Shown one piece after another: positions 26,570-35,739 of a DNA stretch of 64,000 bases. This stretch comes from Acidobacteriaceae bacterium. Its GTDB lineage: Bacteria > Acidobacteriota > Terriglobia > Terriglobales > Acidobacteriaceae. Positions within the stretch are counted from its first letter, which is position 1. Every line of letters begins with the position of its first letter. The position numbers were made by a program, and so were the translations under genes. A model generated the notes under the pieces. The model was not told the origin of the DNA. It did not search any database and was given only the letters and a program-made list of their open reading frames with translations. Where the stretch lies: positions 250 through 64,249 of the forward strand of contig PKXQ01000137.1 of assembly GCA_003132405.1 (NCBI GenBank), read 5' to 3'.

Positions 26570-28102
26570 GTGAGTGTCGTCTTTAGATCAGTTGGAATTT
26601 GCGCGGCATGTTTCCTCTCGATCATCGTCGTTCTCGCTCCGATTCGTGCGTATCCACAAGAGCCGGCGAATGGTGGCGTCTTAAAAGGATATGTGCGCGA
26701 TTCGAGCGCTAGGCCGGTCGCGAATGCTACGGTCTTTCTGCAACTCGCCACCCAATCTTCGACCCCGGCAATATCGCCAGAGAGCACGCAAACTGATTCC
26801 GCAGGAGCGTATCGTTTTGCATCGCTTCCGGCGGGCGCCTACACCCTGCGCGCGCAGATGAACGGGTATGCGGAAGCGATCGTCAGTCGCATTCCACTCG
26901 CGCGCAAAGAGATGAAGAAGATTGATCTCGTGCTCTCGCCGCGTAAGACATCTGAATCGCAAGCAACATTACCGACCGGACCGCCAACTGCCAAGCCGAA
27001 CGCAGCGGCGCCAGAATTTTTCGACGAACCGCAATTCACTGTCGCGGGCGTGACCGCGGGCGCGACGGGGGGCGGACACGGATCTGACACCGTGCTCCGA
27101 ACCAGCGAGGCCCTGGCGCGGGCGACGGTTTCGCTCGGCGTTTTGTCGGACAAGAAGCCCGGCGCCTCAGCAGACGCGTTACCTTCCCCGGCGACCGAGA
27201 GTTCGCTGCGCAACGCAGTGGCTGAGAGTCCTAAAGATCCCGGCCTTCATCACCAACTGGCCGACGTTGAAGAGAAGCTCGGGCATCCGCTCGAAGCGGT
27301 GCGCGAATATCAGCGTGCGGCAGAGCTCGATCCCAGCGAACCCTATCTGTTCGACTGGGGGACTGAGTTGCTCACCCATCGCGCGCTGGAGCCGGCCACG
27401 GAAGTTTTCACCAGAGGCAATCGCCTGTTTCCAAAGTCGGTGCGGATGCTGATCGCGCTCGGCGTTTCCTGGTATGCTCGCGGTGGCTACGATCAAGCGG
27501 CGCAGTATGTGGTGAATGCTTCCGACCTGGCTCCTGACGATTCGACGCCATATTTATTTCTCGGAAAGATGCTGAAGGTTACCCCCACCCTCTCGCAGCA
27601 AACCGTCGATCGCCTGGCGCGATTCGCGCAGCTGCAACCGGACAATGCACTGGCCAACTATTATTACGCAGTCGCAGTTTGGAATACGATTTCGGCGAAG
27701 GCGGATGAAGCGTTTGACGCGCAGGCCGATGCCGACCGCGCGGCGCAAGTGGAGGCGCTGCTGCAAAAGGCAGTGCATCTGGATGCCAAACTGAGCGTCG
27801 CATATTTGCAGCTTGGAATCGTTTATTCGCAGCGCCGTGATTATTCACAGGCAATTGCGGCATATCAAAAAGCCATCGAAGTCAGTTCCGATCGCGACGA
27901 GACTCTCGCAGAAGCGCACTATCGGCTGGCGCAGACATATGCGCGCACGGGTGACACCGCAAAAGCTCAAGTAGAACTTAAACTGCATGCCGATTTAGAT
28001 AAGCAAATAAAGGAGTCTGTCGACCGTGAGCGGCGCGAGATTCAACAGTTTGTGGTCTCGCTGCAGAACAGCAAAGCGAACTCCTCGCAACCGCACCCCT
28101 GA
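26570..28102 (+). CDS. Secreted TPR protein with carboxypeptidase-regulatory domain
   Basis: A 510-residue exported protein. It has a signal peptide (about 1-32), then a carboxypeptidase-regulatory-like beta-sandwich (about 37-120, with GYVRDSSARPVANATVFLQ), a linker and a large TPR array (about 205-490) suited to protein binding. Starts at GTG 26570. It is divergent from the first nucleoside hydrolase and convergent with the second, at six bases. The regulatory domain is the same type as in the TonB-dependent receptor at 29321. Likely a periplasmic scaffold; partner unknown. Confidence 0.8.
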   Translation: MSVVFRSVGICAACFLSIIVVLAPIRAYPQEPANGGVLKGYVRDSSARPVANATVFLQLATQSSTPAISPESTQTDSAGAYRFASLPAGAYTLRAQMNGYAEAIVSRIPLARKEMKKIDLVLSPRKTSESQATLPTGPPTAKPNAAAPEFFDEPQFTVAGVTAGATGGGHGSDTVLRTSEALARATVSLGVLSDKKPGASADALPSPATESSLRNAVAESPKDPGLHHQLADVEEKLGHPLEAVREYQRAAELDPSEPYLFDWGTELLTHRALEPATEVFTRGNRLFPKSVRMLIALGVSWYARGGYDQAAQYVVNASDLAPDDSTPYLFLGKMLKVTPTLSQQTVDRLARFAQLQPDNALANYYYAVAVWNTISAKADEAFDAQADADRAAQVEALLQKAVHLDAKLSVAYLQLGIVYSQRRDYSQAIAAYQKAIEVSSDRDETLAEAHYRLAQTYARTGDTAKAQVELKLHADLDKQIKESVDRERREIQQFVVSLQNSKANSSQPHP

Positions 28103-28108
28103 TGCCGG

Positions 28109-29215
28109 TCACGGCGCGGGCGTAGAGCCAATCATCAGGTCCACGAACATTCGGTTGAACTTTTCTTTGTCCAGGTCGACTTGAATCTCTACCGGCTGCA
28201 GGGTCATTGCAACGGGCCCATTTTTTTCCGACCAGGTCAGCGTGTTGCCGTATCCCGCTCCCTTGTCGATGTCGACACTCATATAGCGCATCTCACTCTT
28301 GGTGATAATGGATGGATCGATCCACGCGGCCGCGGCGAGTTCGTCCCACATAATATCGGCGCCCGGAAAAGACTGATAAAAGCGCGCGATGTAGTGAGCT
28401 ACCGGAGTGCCGGCCTTGTCGATCTCTTGGACCATGGCAGGCGTCAGGCTGGTCTTCACTGAGATATCTACGGGCGTGCAGACGATCTTTTTCCACGGAG
28501 CGCGCAAGACGACGTGCGCGGCTTCCGGTTCGAACCAGAAGTTGAATTCGTGTCTCGGATTATTGATGAACTCAGCGTTATCGGTTTGCGGTCCGAGGCT
28601 TCCGCCCATGAAGACCAACTCTTCCGCCAGTTCCGGAAATCGCGGGTCGAGAGAGATAGCCAGCGCGAGGTTGGTCATGGGTCCGCCCTCGTAAATCGTT
28701 ACCTCGTGCGGATACTTGTGCACCATTCGAATCAGAAAATGGGCGGCATCTTCGTTCGCTGCCTTGGTTGTCGGCTGGCCTTCGGGGAGCGTGGGCACGA
28801 CAAACGGCTCATGCCACCAGCGATCGTCCCAGGCGCCGGCGTAGGCCACTTTTCCGTAACGCTGTTGCCACCGTTGCGCTTCCTCGCGAGTGCGAACCAG
28901 GGGAAAGGCTGCGCCGGGGACGACGGGAATGTCGGTGCGTCCGATGATCTTGAGCAAGCGCAGGGTATGCGCCACTTCTTCATCGCGCCACTGGTCTCCG
29001 CTAACGACAGTGATGCCCAGCACCTCGACTTGCGGCGACTGGATCATCACGAGAAGAGTTTGCATGTTGCTTCCGCCGGGGCCGGAGCAATCTTCGTTGA
29101 TAATCACTTTGCGGCGTTGCTGCGCTGAGGCAGCGAAGCATGTGAGAAGAAGCAGCGACGATAGAACGTTAAGGCTGCGTTTGAAATTAGAAGCCGCAAA
29201 GCCACGAAGGCTCAC
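28109..29215 (-). CDS. Exported nucleoside hydrolase, metal motif degenerate (NH2)
   Basis: Paralogue of the gene at 25236, 368 residues, with a signal peptide ending near AASAQQ. The metal motif has decayed further: NEDCSGPGGSN at residues 40-50, with Asn at the first and last Asp positions. The ribose-binding segment HEFNFWFEPEAA, GGPMTNLALAI and WDELA are kept as in NH1. It starts at GTG 29215, inside a CTTCGTG-type dispersed repeat sequence, so its N-terminus may be recently formed. Catalysis is doubtful; ligand binding is plausible. Confidence 0.85.
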   Translation of the reverse strand: MSLRGFAASNFKRSLNVLSSLLLLTCFAASAQQRRKVIINEDCSGPGGSNMQTLLVMIQSPQVEVLGITVVSGDQWRDEEVAHTLRLLKIIGRTDIPVVPGAAFPLVRTREEAQRWQQRYGKVAYAGAWDDRWWHEPFVVPTLPEGQPTTKAANEDAAHFLIRMVHKYPHEVTIYEGGPMTNLALAISLDPRFPELAEELVFMGGSLGPQTDNAEFINNPRHEFNFWFEPEAAHVVLRAPWKKIVCTPVDISVKTSLTPAMVQEIDKAGTPVAHYIARFYQSFPGADIMWDELAAAAWIDPSIITKSEMRYMSVDIDKGAGYGNTLTWSEKNGPVAMTLQPVEIQVDLDKEKFNRMFVDLMIGSTPAP

Positions 29216-29239
29216 GAAGTTCTCCAGAGCTTTTGGGAC

Positions 29240-29294
29240 GGGAAAAAGTTAAGGGCAGACTTGGTGCCGAAATTCCAGCTTGCCCAGTCTGCCC
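29240..29294 (-). terminator. Intrinsic terminator after the TonB-dependent receptor
   Basis: A perfect nine-base stem, AGTCTGCCC (29286-29294) and GGGCAGACT (29254-29262), flanks a 23-base loop. On the minus strand it is followed by TTAACTTTTT. It lies 27 bases past the receptor stop codon. The large loop makes it weaker than a classical terminator. Confidence 0.6.
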
Positions 29295-29320
29295 GAAGTT
29301 GAAAACCGTAAGCCGGCCGC

Positions 29321-32300
29321 CTAAAACTTGAGCTTGAGCGCGAGCTGAATCAGGCGCGGGTTGTTTACCGTGTTGTTGACGATGGCGAAGCTGGAGGGTG
29401 AACTTATGTCCATCATTCCAGTTCCCGCGGCACCCTCCAGGTAATATTGCGGATGGTTGAAGAGATTGAAGAATTCCGCGCGGAATTGCAAAGCCGTACC
29501 CTCTCGGAAAGCCAACGGAATGTCCTTGATCAGGGAGAAATCTGTATTCACAAAACGCGGACCGTAGACCGGGGCGCGGACTCCGGTGCCGAGTTCTCCG
29601 GTCGTGGCGACCTCGAACGCGCAAGGGTTGAACCAGTACTGTGAGATCGTGTGTACTTTTGTAGGTGGTGTATAGGGGCAGGTGGGATTTGCCGCTACGG
29701 GACCTGGCACGTTTGGATTGCCGACTTGGTTTGGACGCGCGAAGTTATTTCCGTTGTAAGAAAAATCCTCTCCGGAAACGTTACTGCTATCGACTACGTA
29801 CAACGGGAATCCAGACGTAGCCCTTTCAATCAGATTGATTTGCCAATGTCCCAGCGCGGCGTCAACCGGACCGCTCCAGTCGCCGCCCCAGTACTTACCC
29901 TTGCCGAATGGCAGATCGTAGATAACGCTGGCGGTGAAGCTATCGTTGAGGTTCAGTTCTGAAAGGCCCCAATCCAGCTTTTTTGTTCCGGGTAGCGGCC
30001 AATATAAAGCTCCGGGGTTCGTTCCCAAGCCGTCTGGCATGCCCGAGTCAAAGGTGCGGGAATAGGTGTAGCCAATGAGGGCGTAAAGTCCGTGTCTCAC
30101 GCTCTTCGTTTCAGCTTTGATTTCAAGGGAGTCATAGCGGGCTTGGCCAATGCTGTTGTTGCTGTCGACGCTCTGGTAGGGCGCTGCATAGGGCCAAGCG
30201 GTTCCATAAGGGGTCGAGTCAATGCCGCAGCCGAGCGTATAGCTGGGTTGGTAGGCCGGATTGGGAATGGGCTGGTTGGAACCGTTCAAGATTTGCTGGA
30301 AGCAAGCTAAGGGTGACTCGATGTTCTCATTCACTTGACTGACGAGGATATGCGCGCTGCGCGTCCCGGCGTAGCCCGCGGTCAGCACCACATTCCCTGG
30401 CACCTGGCGCTCGACGTTTAGATTGAATTGCTGAATGGTGCCTTGTCTGAAATTACGATTTTGGGATTGAATGGAGCCTGTGTAGGCAGAGGGGTTCACG
30501 GGCGAACTATAGACAGCACCAAGACCGCCGTTGACGGTCGTCGAAGATGGAGTGCCGACCGGAAGAAGGAAGCCTCCTGACAATGAACCGGCGGCCACTC
30601 CGTAGGTTAGACAAAAGGTGCAGGGATCGACTTCCGCATAGTAGGGCGGATTCTGCCATAGCCCTTGGCCGCCTTGATCCCACGAAGAATCATGGTAAAT
30701 GGCATAACCGGCCCGGACCACTGTCTTGTCGCCTCCGAATGGCTTCCACGCCAAACCGATGCGCGGCTCCAAGGCCTTCTTGTCAAACTGAATGCCGACG
30801 CGCCCATCGGTGGCGACGCAACTGGTGCAGCCGGATACGCCTGGGCTGCCCGCCGGAACGAACCACTTAAGGCTCACAACATCAAAATTCGCCTGGCGAT
30901 TTTCGCTCTCGGTTTCGGGGGGTACCAGAGCCCATGCAAAGCCAAGGTTCAAAGTGAGATTGGGAGTCACGCGCCAATCATCCTGCACGTAGGGACGAAA
31001 CAGTTTGAAGCGGCGGCCAGTGGTGGCTCCAAGAAAAGTTTGGTCGTGAGCCGCAAAAACACCCATGCTGCCGAGCAGTAGATCGGCAATGTCATCGCCG
31101 GTTGCGGTTCCAAAGTTTACGATGTAACCATCCTGAAACGCGTTGTTGCGCACGTTCATTTCGTTGGCGCGATAGGTCATGCCTATACGGATATCGTGCT
31201 TGCCGCGAATGAGATCGATCGTGTCGCCTGCCGAGTAGACGTTGGTGCCACCCTGATAGGGCGCGTAGCCGCGGTCACCGATGGAAAAATAGCTTCCCAT
31301 CTGGAAAGAAGTGAGGCCGCAACTCTCGCAATCTTTTGTTGACTGATTCAGGCTGGCGGGGTAGCCGGTTATCCCGTCGCAGGCAGCCCCGAGGTCAGCG
31401 CCGGGAATGTTCAACTTTGCAGCTTCGCAGGTTCCGGTGCCGAAAGAATTGATGTGATTGAAAATTCGGTTATATCCAAGATTGAGTTGGTTGATGGTGT
31501 TCGCGGAAAACACGTGAGTCTCGGATACCATCGCGTTGCGGCCATGATTCTCGATGTGCTGGTTGCTGCCAAAGGCGTTTTCTTCCGACCAGGTTGGCGA
31601 GCCGCCCGGGACGAAGTTGGTCGCCTGATCGTAGCTGAATCGCGCGAAAATCGTATCCTTACTGGAAAAATTGTGATCGACCCGGATGTCGCCTGTGCCT
31701 TCGTTGAGCCTGCGCACGGGTTGGTTGACGTAGTTAAATCCGGTGGCACTCGGGGGGGCATTCGGTACAGGGTAAAGTGCGGCCACCGCCGCGCCCTGCG
31801 CATTGACCAAGGCTGCGGGAATGACGGCACAGGCTGTCCCCGGAGTCTGGCTTCCATTGGATAGCACCGCTTCCGGCGTAACGGTGTTTCCCACGCATTG
31901 AAAAGGCTGCCCTGAGTACGGGTTGTTGAGCGTCGTCGCACCCAGAGCGGTGGGGCCCTCCTCGTAGTTGCCGTTCGCGTCGGGAGTAACCTGGGCAGCC
32001 GTCGGAACAAAACCCGTGAACGGCACGCCTTTGCGCTGCATCTTGGCTTGATAATCGATGAAGAAGAAGGTCTTGTCCTTCTGAATCGGAGCGCCGAGCG
32101 ATCCGCCAAACTGGTTCAGATTGAATTTCCCCACGCTGTTGATAAACGGAGTCGACGCGTCGAGATCGGTATTGCGGAAGAATTCAAAAAGCGTGCCGTG
32201 AACCTGATTCGTGCCCGACTTAGTCGTGACTAAGACGGTCGGGCCGGCCCGCTCTCCATATTCCGCGGAATAGTTATAGGCCAGGACTCTGAATTCCTGG

Positions 32301-32974
32301 ATGTCATCCATATCCGGGAAGATCGCAATTCCGCCTTCGTCGAGTTGGTTGTTGTCATTGCCATCGAGTAGCCAGTCAGTGCTCTGTTCGCGCGATCCGC
32401 CGACCGAAAGCGAGAAGGAACCGCGGGTGGCGGCTTCGCTGCTGGCGGCCTGGGTGAAGAAACTGTTCGGGTTCGTCGATGAAGTTGTTCCGGGAGTCAG
32501 CGTCGCGAGCTGCACGAAATTGCGCCCGTTCAACGGGAGGTCGGCGACCTCCTCGGCGGTGATGACCTGGCCGAGGGTTGGGTTCGCCGTCTCTACGGAC
32601 ACCTCGGTGGCGTTGACTTCGACGGTCGAGGTGACAGAGGCGAGGACAAGCGAGAAATCAATCTCCAGCTGTTCCGCGACTTGCAGGCGGATGTCTTTCT
32701 GCTCGGTGGTTTTGAAGCCCTGCGACTCTACGTGAATCGTATAGATGGACGGGGGCAGCAGCGGGACAAGGTAGTGCCCTGAGTCGTCGGTCTTGGTATC
32801 GCGCGTCAGGCCGGTGGCCTGGGAGGTGATCCTCACGCTTGCGCCGGCGATTACCGAGCCGGTTTTATCGGCAACGTTTCCGGAGAAGCTGCCATTGGCT
32901 TGGCTGTAAAGAAGCGGACAAAGGAAAAATACCGGACACAGAACGGCAACGAGCAGCGCAATTTTCTTCAACAT
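29321..32974 (-). CDS. Oar-like TonB-dependent outer-membrane receptor
   Basis: A 1217-residue outer-membrane receptor. It has a signal peptide (1-25), a carboxypeptidase-regulatory-like domain (about 28-112), a plug domain (about 125-260, with DLPLNGRNFVQLATLTPG and WLLDGNDNNQ), then a very long barrel ending ALKLKF. Family members take up large or complex substrates with TonB energy. Here it sits among three exported nucleoside hydrolases, which suggests nucleosides or nucleic-acid fragments as substrate. A promoter (33093-33121) and AAGGTGAG before the ATG fit its start. Confidence 0.92.
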   Translation of the reverse strand: MLKKIALLVAVLCPVFFLCPLLYSQANGSFSGNVADKTGSVIAGASVRITSQATGLTRDTKTDDSGHYLVPLLPPSIYTIHVESQGFKTTEQKDIRLQVAEQLEIDFSLVLASVTSTVEVNATEVSVETANPTLGQVITAEEVADLPLNGRNFVQLATLTPGTTSSTNPNSFFTQAASSEAATRGSFSLSVGGSREQSTDWLLDGNDNNQLDEGGIAIFPDMDDIQEFRVLAYNYSAEYGERAGPTVLVTTKSGTNQVHGTLFEFFRNTDLDASTPFINSVGKFNLNQFGGSLGAPIQKDKTFFFIDYQAKMQRKGVPFTGFVPTAAQVTPDANGNYEEGPTALGATTLNNPYSGQPFQCVGNTVTPEAVLSNGSQTPGTACAVIPAALVNAQGAAVAALYPVPNAPPSATGFNYVNQPVRRLNEGTGDIRVDHNFSSKDTIFARFSYDQATNFVPGGSPTWSEENAFGSNQHIENHGRNAMVSETHVFSANTINQLNLGYNRIFNHINSFGTGTCEAAKLNIPGADLGAACDGITGYPASLNQSTKDCESCGLTSFQMGSYFSIGDRGYAPYQGGTNVYSAGDTIDLIRGKHDIRIGMTYRANEMNVRNNAFQDGYIVNFGTATGDDIADLLLGSMGVFAAHDQTFLGATTGRRFKLFRPYVQDDWRVTPNLTLNLGFAWALVPPETESENRQANFDVVSLKWFVPAGSPGVSGCTSCVATDGRVGIQFDKKALEPRIGLAWKPFGGDKTVVRAGYAIYHDSSWDQGGQGLWQNPPYYAEVDPCTFCLTYGVAAGSLSGGFLLPVGTPSSTTVNGGLGAVYSSPVNPSAYTGSIQSQNRNFRQGTIQQFNLNVERQVPGNVVLTAGYAGTRSAHILVSQVNENIESPLACFQQILNGSNQPIPNPAYQPSYTLGCGIDSTPYGTAWPYAAPYQSVDSNNSIGQARYDSLEIKAETKSVRHGLYALIGYTYSRTFDSGMPDGLGTNPGALYWPLPGTKKLDWGLSELNLNDSFTASVIYDLPFGKGKYWGGDWSGPVDAALGHWQINLIERATSGFPLYVVDSSNVSGEDFSYNGNNFARPNQVGNPNVPGPVAANPTCPYTPPTKVHTISQYWFNPCAFEVATTGELGTGVRAPVYGPRFVNTDFSLIKDIPLAFREGTALQFRAEFFNLFNHPQYYLEGAAGTGMMDISSPSSFAIVNNTVNNPRLIQLALKLKF

Positions 32975-33359
32975 TAGTTCTCACCTTTTACGGCCACTTG
33001 CTCTTCGTCGACGCAGCGGCAAATTAGACATGACTTCCCAAGGCTGAGGCCCGCTGAAACAATCGGGAGTTATCCCTTTTTAGCGATGGGCCATATAAAT
33101 AGATTAGAAATGCAAAGTCAAGAGTTTTCGTGGCTAAGTGGCGAATGGATGGCGTTCGGAATGGGAATTCAGTTTTTCATAACGTCTTATGCTTTCGCGG
33201 ATTCTTGCCGACGTGGCGGCCTGCGATTGTGATTCGCGGAGGAGCGCGGTAACTTTGCGCGACCACCGACCGGCACGCAGCTTCACGCCTTCTAATTTCC
33301 GTAGAATTCTGATTCCACTTGTAACGATCGCTCCTACGACGCCGACGTATGAATCTGCT
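32975..33359. other. Intergenic region: receptor leader and promoter
   Basis: A 385-base gap between the receptor start and the transporter stop. It holds the receptor's promoter and a leader of about 110 bases with no clear fold. From 33130 to 33359 I see nothing beyond short spurious ORFs. Confidence 0.5.
33093..33121 (-). promoter_or_regulatory. Sigma70-like promoter for the TonB-dependent receptor
   Basis: On the minus strand TTGACT (33121-33116) and TTATAT (33098-33093) are spaced by exactly 17 bases, upstream of the receptor gene. The region is AT-rich against its surroundings. This gives a leader of roughly 110 bases. Confidence 0.6.
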
Positions 33360-34337
33360 TTACCCGTTCGCCCGCGCAACCAACAGAATTCCCACGCAGT
33401 AAAAGACGAACATCAGAGCAAGATACATTTTCGCTTTGCTGGGAGCGCCGGCAAATTCCTTCCACACGAGAACTCCCCACAGCGCAGCAACCATTGGTGC
33501 GGATTGTCCGATGGCATAGGAAATGGCTACTCCCGTGAAGCTGGCAGCGACCAGATTGAAGACCATGCCGATGCCCCAAACAAATCCGCCGAGCAGTCCG
33601 AGGGCGTGGCCGGAGATAGGGCCGCTGAAAAAGCCTGAGAAACTCACCGGCTCGCCAACCAGCGGATGCTTCATAAAATAAATATTCCAAATGGCGCAGG
33701 AGAGCAACGCGCCCAGCGTGAGAAAGACAGCAATGCTATAAGGACCGAGCGTGTTGCCATTGGTCATCGCGCGCGCCACAAACGGCGCCCAGAGCCCCAT
33801 CAGAACGCCAGAAACGACGCAAGTGACGATGCTCTTCTTGGAGACCGAGCGGCCGGCAATGGCCAGGCTGCCATAGGCTTTGCCGTCGAGCACTACGGCG
33901 ATGAATGCGCAAACCACGCCGGCGGCGAGGAGTGCCGCGTTTCCTTTAGGCTGCAAGGCATAACTCGAAATTACGCCGACGACGAGCGCGATCCCAATGG
34001 AAACCGGGAAGGCGATGGCGAGTCCGGCCATGTCAATCGCGGCCACGAGCAGGAGGTTCGCGAGATTGAAAATCGCGCCTCCGACCATGGTCGAGACGAT
34101 GTTGGTGGTGTCGGCGAAACGAACGTTGTTTAAGAAACGATTGGCGTCATGCCCGGTGCTGCCCATGGTGAGCGCGAGAATCAGCGACACCAGAAAAATG
34201 CCGATTGCGTAATCCCAGTAAAATAACTCGAAGCGATAATTCTTCACGCCTTTGTAAGTATTAGCCCAGGAACCCCAACAGATGGCGCTTGTGATCATCA
34301 TTGATAGTGCAAGACCCAGAGTGTGGGGTGTGAACAT
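33360..34337 (-). CDS. GRP/ureide-permease-like transporter (DMT superfamily)
   Basis: An inner-membrane carrier of 325 residues with about ten helices. The segments TYKGVKNYRFELFYWDYAIG and FNLANLLLVAAIDMAGLAIA resemble the glucose/ribose porter and plant ureide-permease groups, whose members move ribose, or uracil and allantoin. Next to nucleoside hydrolases it probably imports the freed base or ribose. AAGGAG lies five bases before the ATG. It lies 70 bases downstream of the third hydrolase on the same strand and is probably co-transcribed with it. Confidence 0.8.
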   Translation of the reverse strand: MFTPHTLGLALSMMITSAICWGSWANTYKGVKNYRFELFYWDYAIGIFLVSLILALTMGSTGHDANRFLNNVRFADTTNIVSTMVGGAIFNLANLLLVAAIDMAGLAIAFPVSIGIALVVGVISSYALQPKGNAALLAAGVVCAFIAVVLDGKAYGSLAIAGRSVSKKSIVTCVVSGVLMGLWAPFVARAMTNGNTLGPYSIAVFLTLGALLSCAIWNIYFMKHPLVGEPVSFSGFFSGPISGHALGLLGGFVWGIGMVFNLVAASFTGVAISYAIGQSAPMVAALWGVLVWKEFAGAPSKAKMYLALMFVFYCVGILLVARANG

Positions 34338-34407
34338 CGTTTCTCCTTAAGTTTCTGCCAGGACGGTCGCTCTCCGAACTGGCTCCGGACGGCGCTTTCT
34401 CGCGGGT

Positions 34408-35481
34408 TTACTTGCCGCGAATTCTAGAAACAAAAAGTTGCAGGAATCGGTCGGCATCGACTTCGACGCAGACCTTGGCATTGGGCTCAACTTTGTCGAC
34501 GCCCTCGACCATATAACGATCGCCGTGCAGCACGTTGCGCTCAACCATGTTGTGGCGATTGGCGACGGTCTCGCCGCGCGTGAATTCGCCGCGCGTTTCG
34601 ACATCCACGTGCATAGGCGGAGCTTTGACCAGCGTTGCGTCGATCGCTACCCCAACGGCCAGCGGATCATACATTGGCGTGCCACTGGAACCGAACTTCG
34701 CCGAGAGATCGATCAGATAGTGCGCCACCTGATAGATGAAATCGTTCACCGGCCCATGCATCTGCCCCAGTTGCTCGAGATATTTTGGCGAAAGCAACGT
34801 TTTGTCGCCAACGTCGAGGCCGACCATAGTCAGCGGCCATCCCGCGTGGAAGACGATCTGCGCCGCCTCGGGATCGTTATAAATATTGGCTTCGGCAGCG
34901 GCGGTTGAATTGCCTCCTGTGATCGATCCGCCCATGATGATGACTTCTTTTACGAGAGGGATGATCGAGGGATCTTTTTCGACCGCGAGCGCGATGTTGG
35001 TGAGCGGTCCGACTGGGACGAGCGTGATTTCATGCGGCGCGGCGTGCACCAATTCGATAATCAGGTCAGGGCCCCAACGCGAATCGACTTTGCATTTGCT
35101 CGGGGGCAATTCGATATTGGCTAATCCATTTTTGCCGTGCCAGAACTCGGCAGTGATCAGCTTTTGAAAGAGAGGATGCTGCGCGCCGGCGGCCACAGGG
35201 ATATCGCATCGATTGGCTAGCGATATCATACGCAGCGCGTTTTCCAGGCCCTGCTTGGCGGTGACGTTGCCCGGCACTACGGTGACAGCGCGAACGTCGA
35301 GCTCGGGCGAATTCAATGCTAGCATCAGCGCCATGGCGTCGTCGGAACCAGGATCGGTATCGAGGATGATTTTCTTGCCGGCTGCAAATGCGGGGATCGA
35401 GAGCGTCATTACGAAGCATGCGGAGAGAATTGCGGCGACTATAAACTTTTGCGGGATTTGAAAACCGTCGGTCGGAATCAT
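34408..35481 (-). CDS. Exported nucleoside hydrolase, canonical (NH3)
   Basis: Nucleoside hydrolase of 357 residues with an intact Ca-binding motif DTDPGSDD at residues 41-48, GPLTNIALAV, the ribose-binding EANIYNDPEAA and YDPLA near the C-terminus. A signal peptide ending AFAAG directs it to the periplasm. The ATG at 35481 has GGAGGT eight bases upstream; the longer ORF from 35544 lacks support. This is the one of the three paralogues most likely to be a normal hydrolase. Divergent from deoC. Confidence 0.93.
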   Translation of the reverse strand: MIPTDGFQIPQKFIVAAILSACFVMTLSIPAFAAGKKIILDTDPGSDDAMALMLALNSPELDVRAVTVVPGNVTAKQGLENALRMISLANRCDIPVAAGAQHPLFQKLITAEFWHGKNGLANIELPPSKCKVDSRWGPDLIIELVHAAPHEITLVPVGPLTNIALAVEKDPSIIPLVKEVIIMGGSITGGNSTAAAEANIYNDPEAAQIVFHAGWPLTMVGLDVGDKTLLSPKYLEQLGQMHGPVNDFIYQVAHYLIDLSAKFGSSGTPMYDPLAVGVAIDATLVKAPPMHVDVETRGEFTRGETVANRHNMVERNVLHGDRYMVEGVDKVEPNAKVCVEVDADRFLQLFVSRIRGK

Positions 35482-35575
35482 GAGAAGTACCTCCAAAATG
35501 CGAATTACAAGACGCAGGAATCGGGCCGTAGCGTAGCCGCGCAACCTCCCACTGTCAAGGCATCACCGGTATTCC

Positions 35576-35624
35576 GCTTTCATCGTATCTGCTTTCATCG
35601 TATGTGCCGTACAATTACACGGCA
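35576..35624. promoter_or_regulatory. Candidate operator between NH3 and deoC
   Basis: Two near-identical 15-base direct repeats (GCTTTCATCGTATCT at 35576, GCTTTCATCGTATGT at 35591) adjoin the palindrome TGCCGTACAATTACACGGCA (35605-35624). The palindrome matches its own reverse complement at 16 of 20 positions and has the 6-8-6 look of a LacI-family operator. It is in the divergent region of two catabolic genes. No regulator gene is nearby. Confidence 0.5.
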
Positions 35625-35739
35625 ATGAGTCGCTTGCCAAACTTTTGGGGGTTGCGACCCGTCGCCGAAACCAACATCTAAGGGTTTGTCGGCGCCCCTA
35701 AAGCGGCGGTCGATAGTCAAGCGATTCGCGCAGAACATC

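Noticed and set aside
33134..33379. An 81-codon minus-strand ORF between transporter and receptor
   Set aside because: It overlaps the transporter's 3' end in another frame and has no hydrophobic, domain or start-site support.
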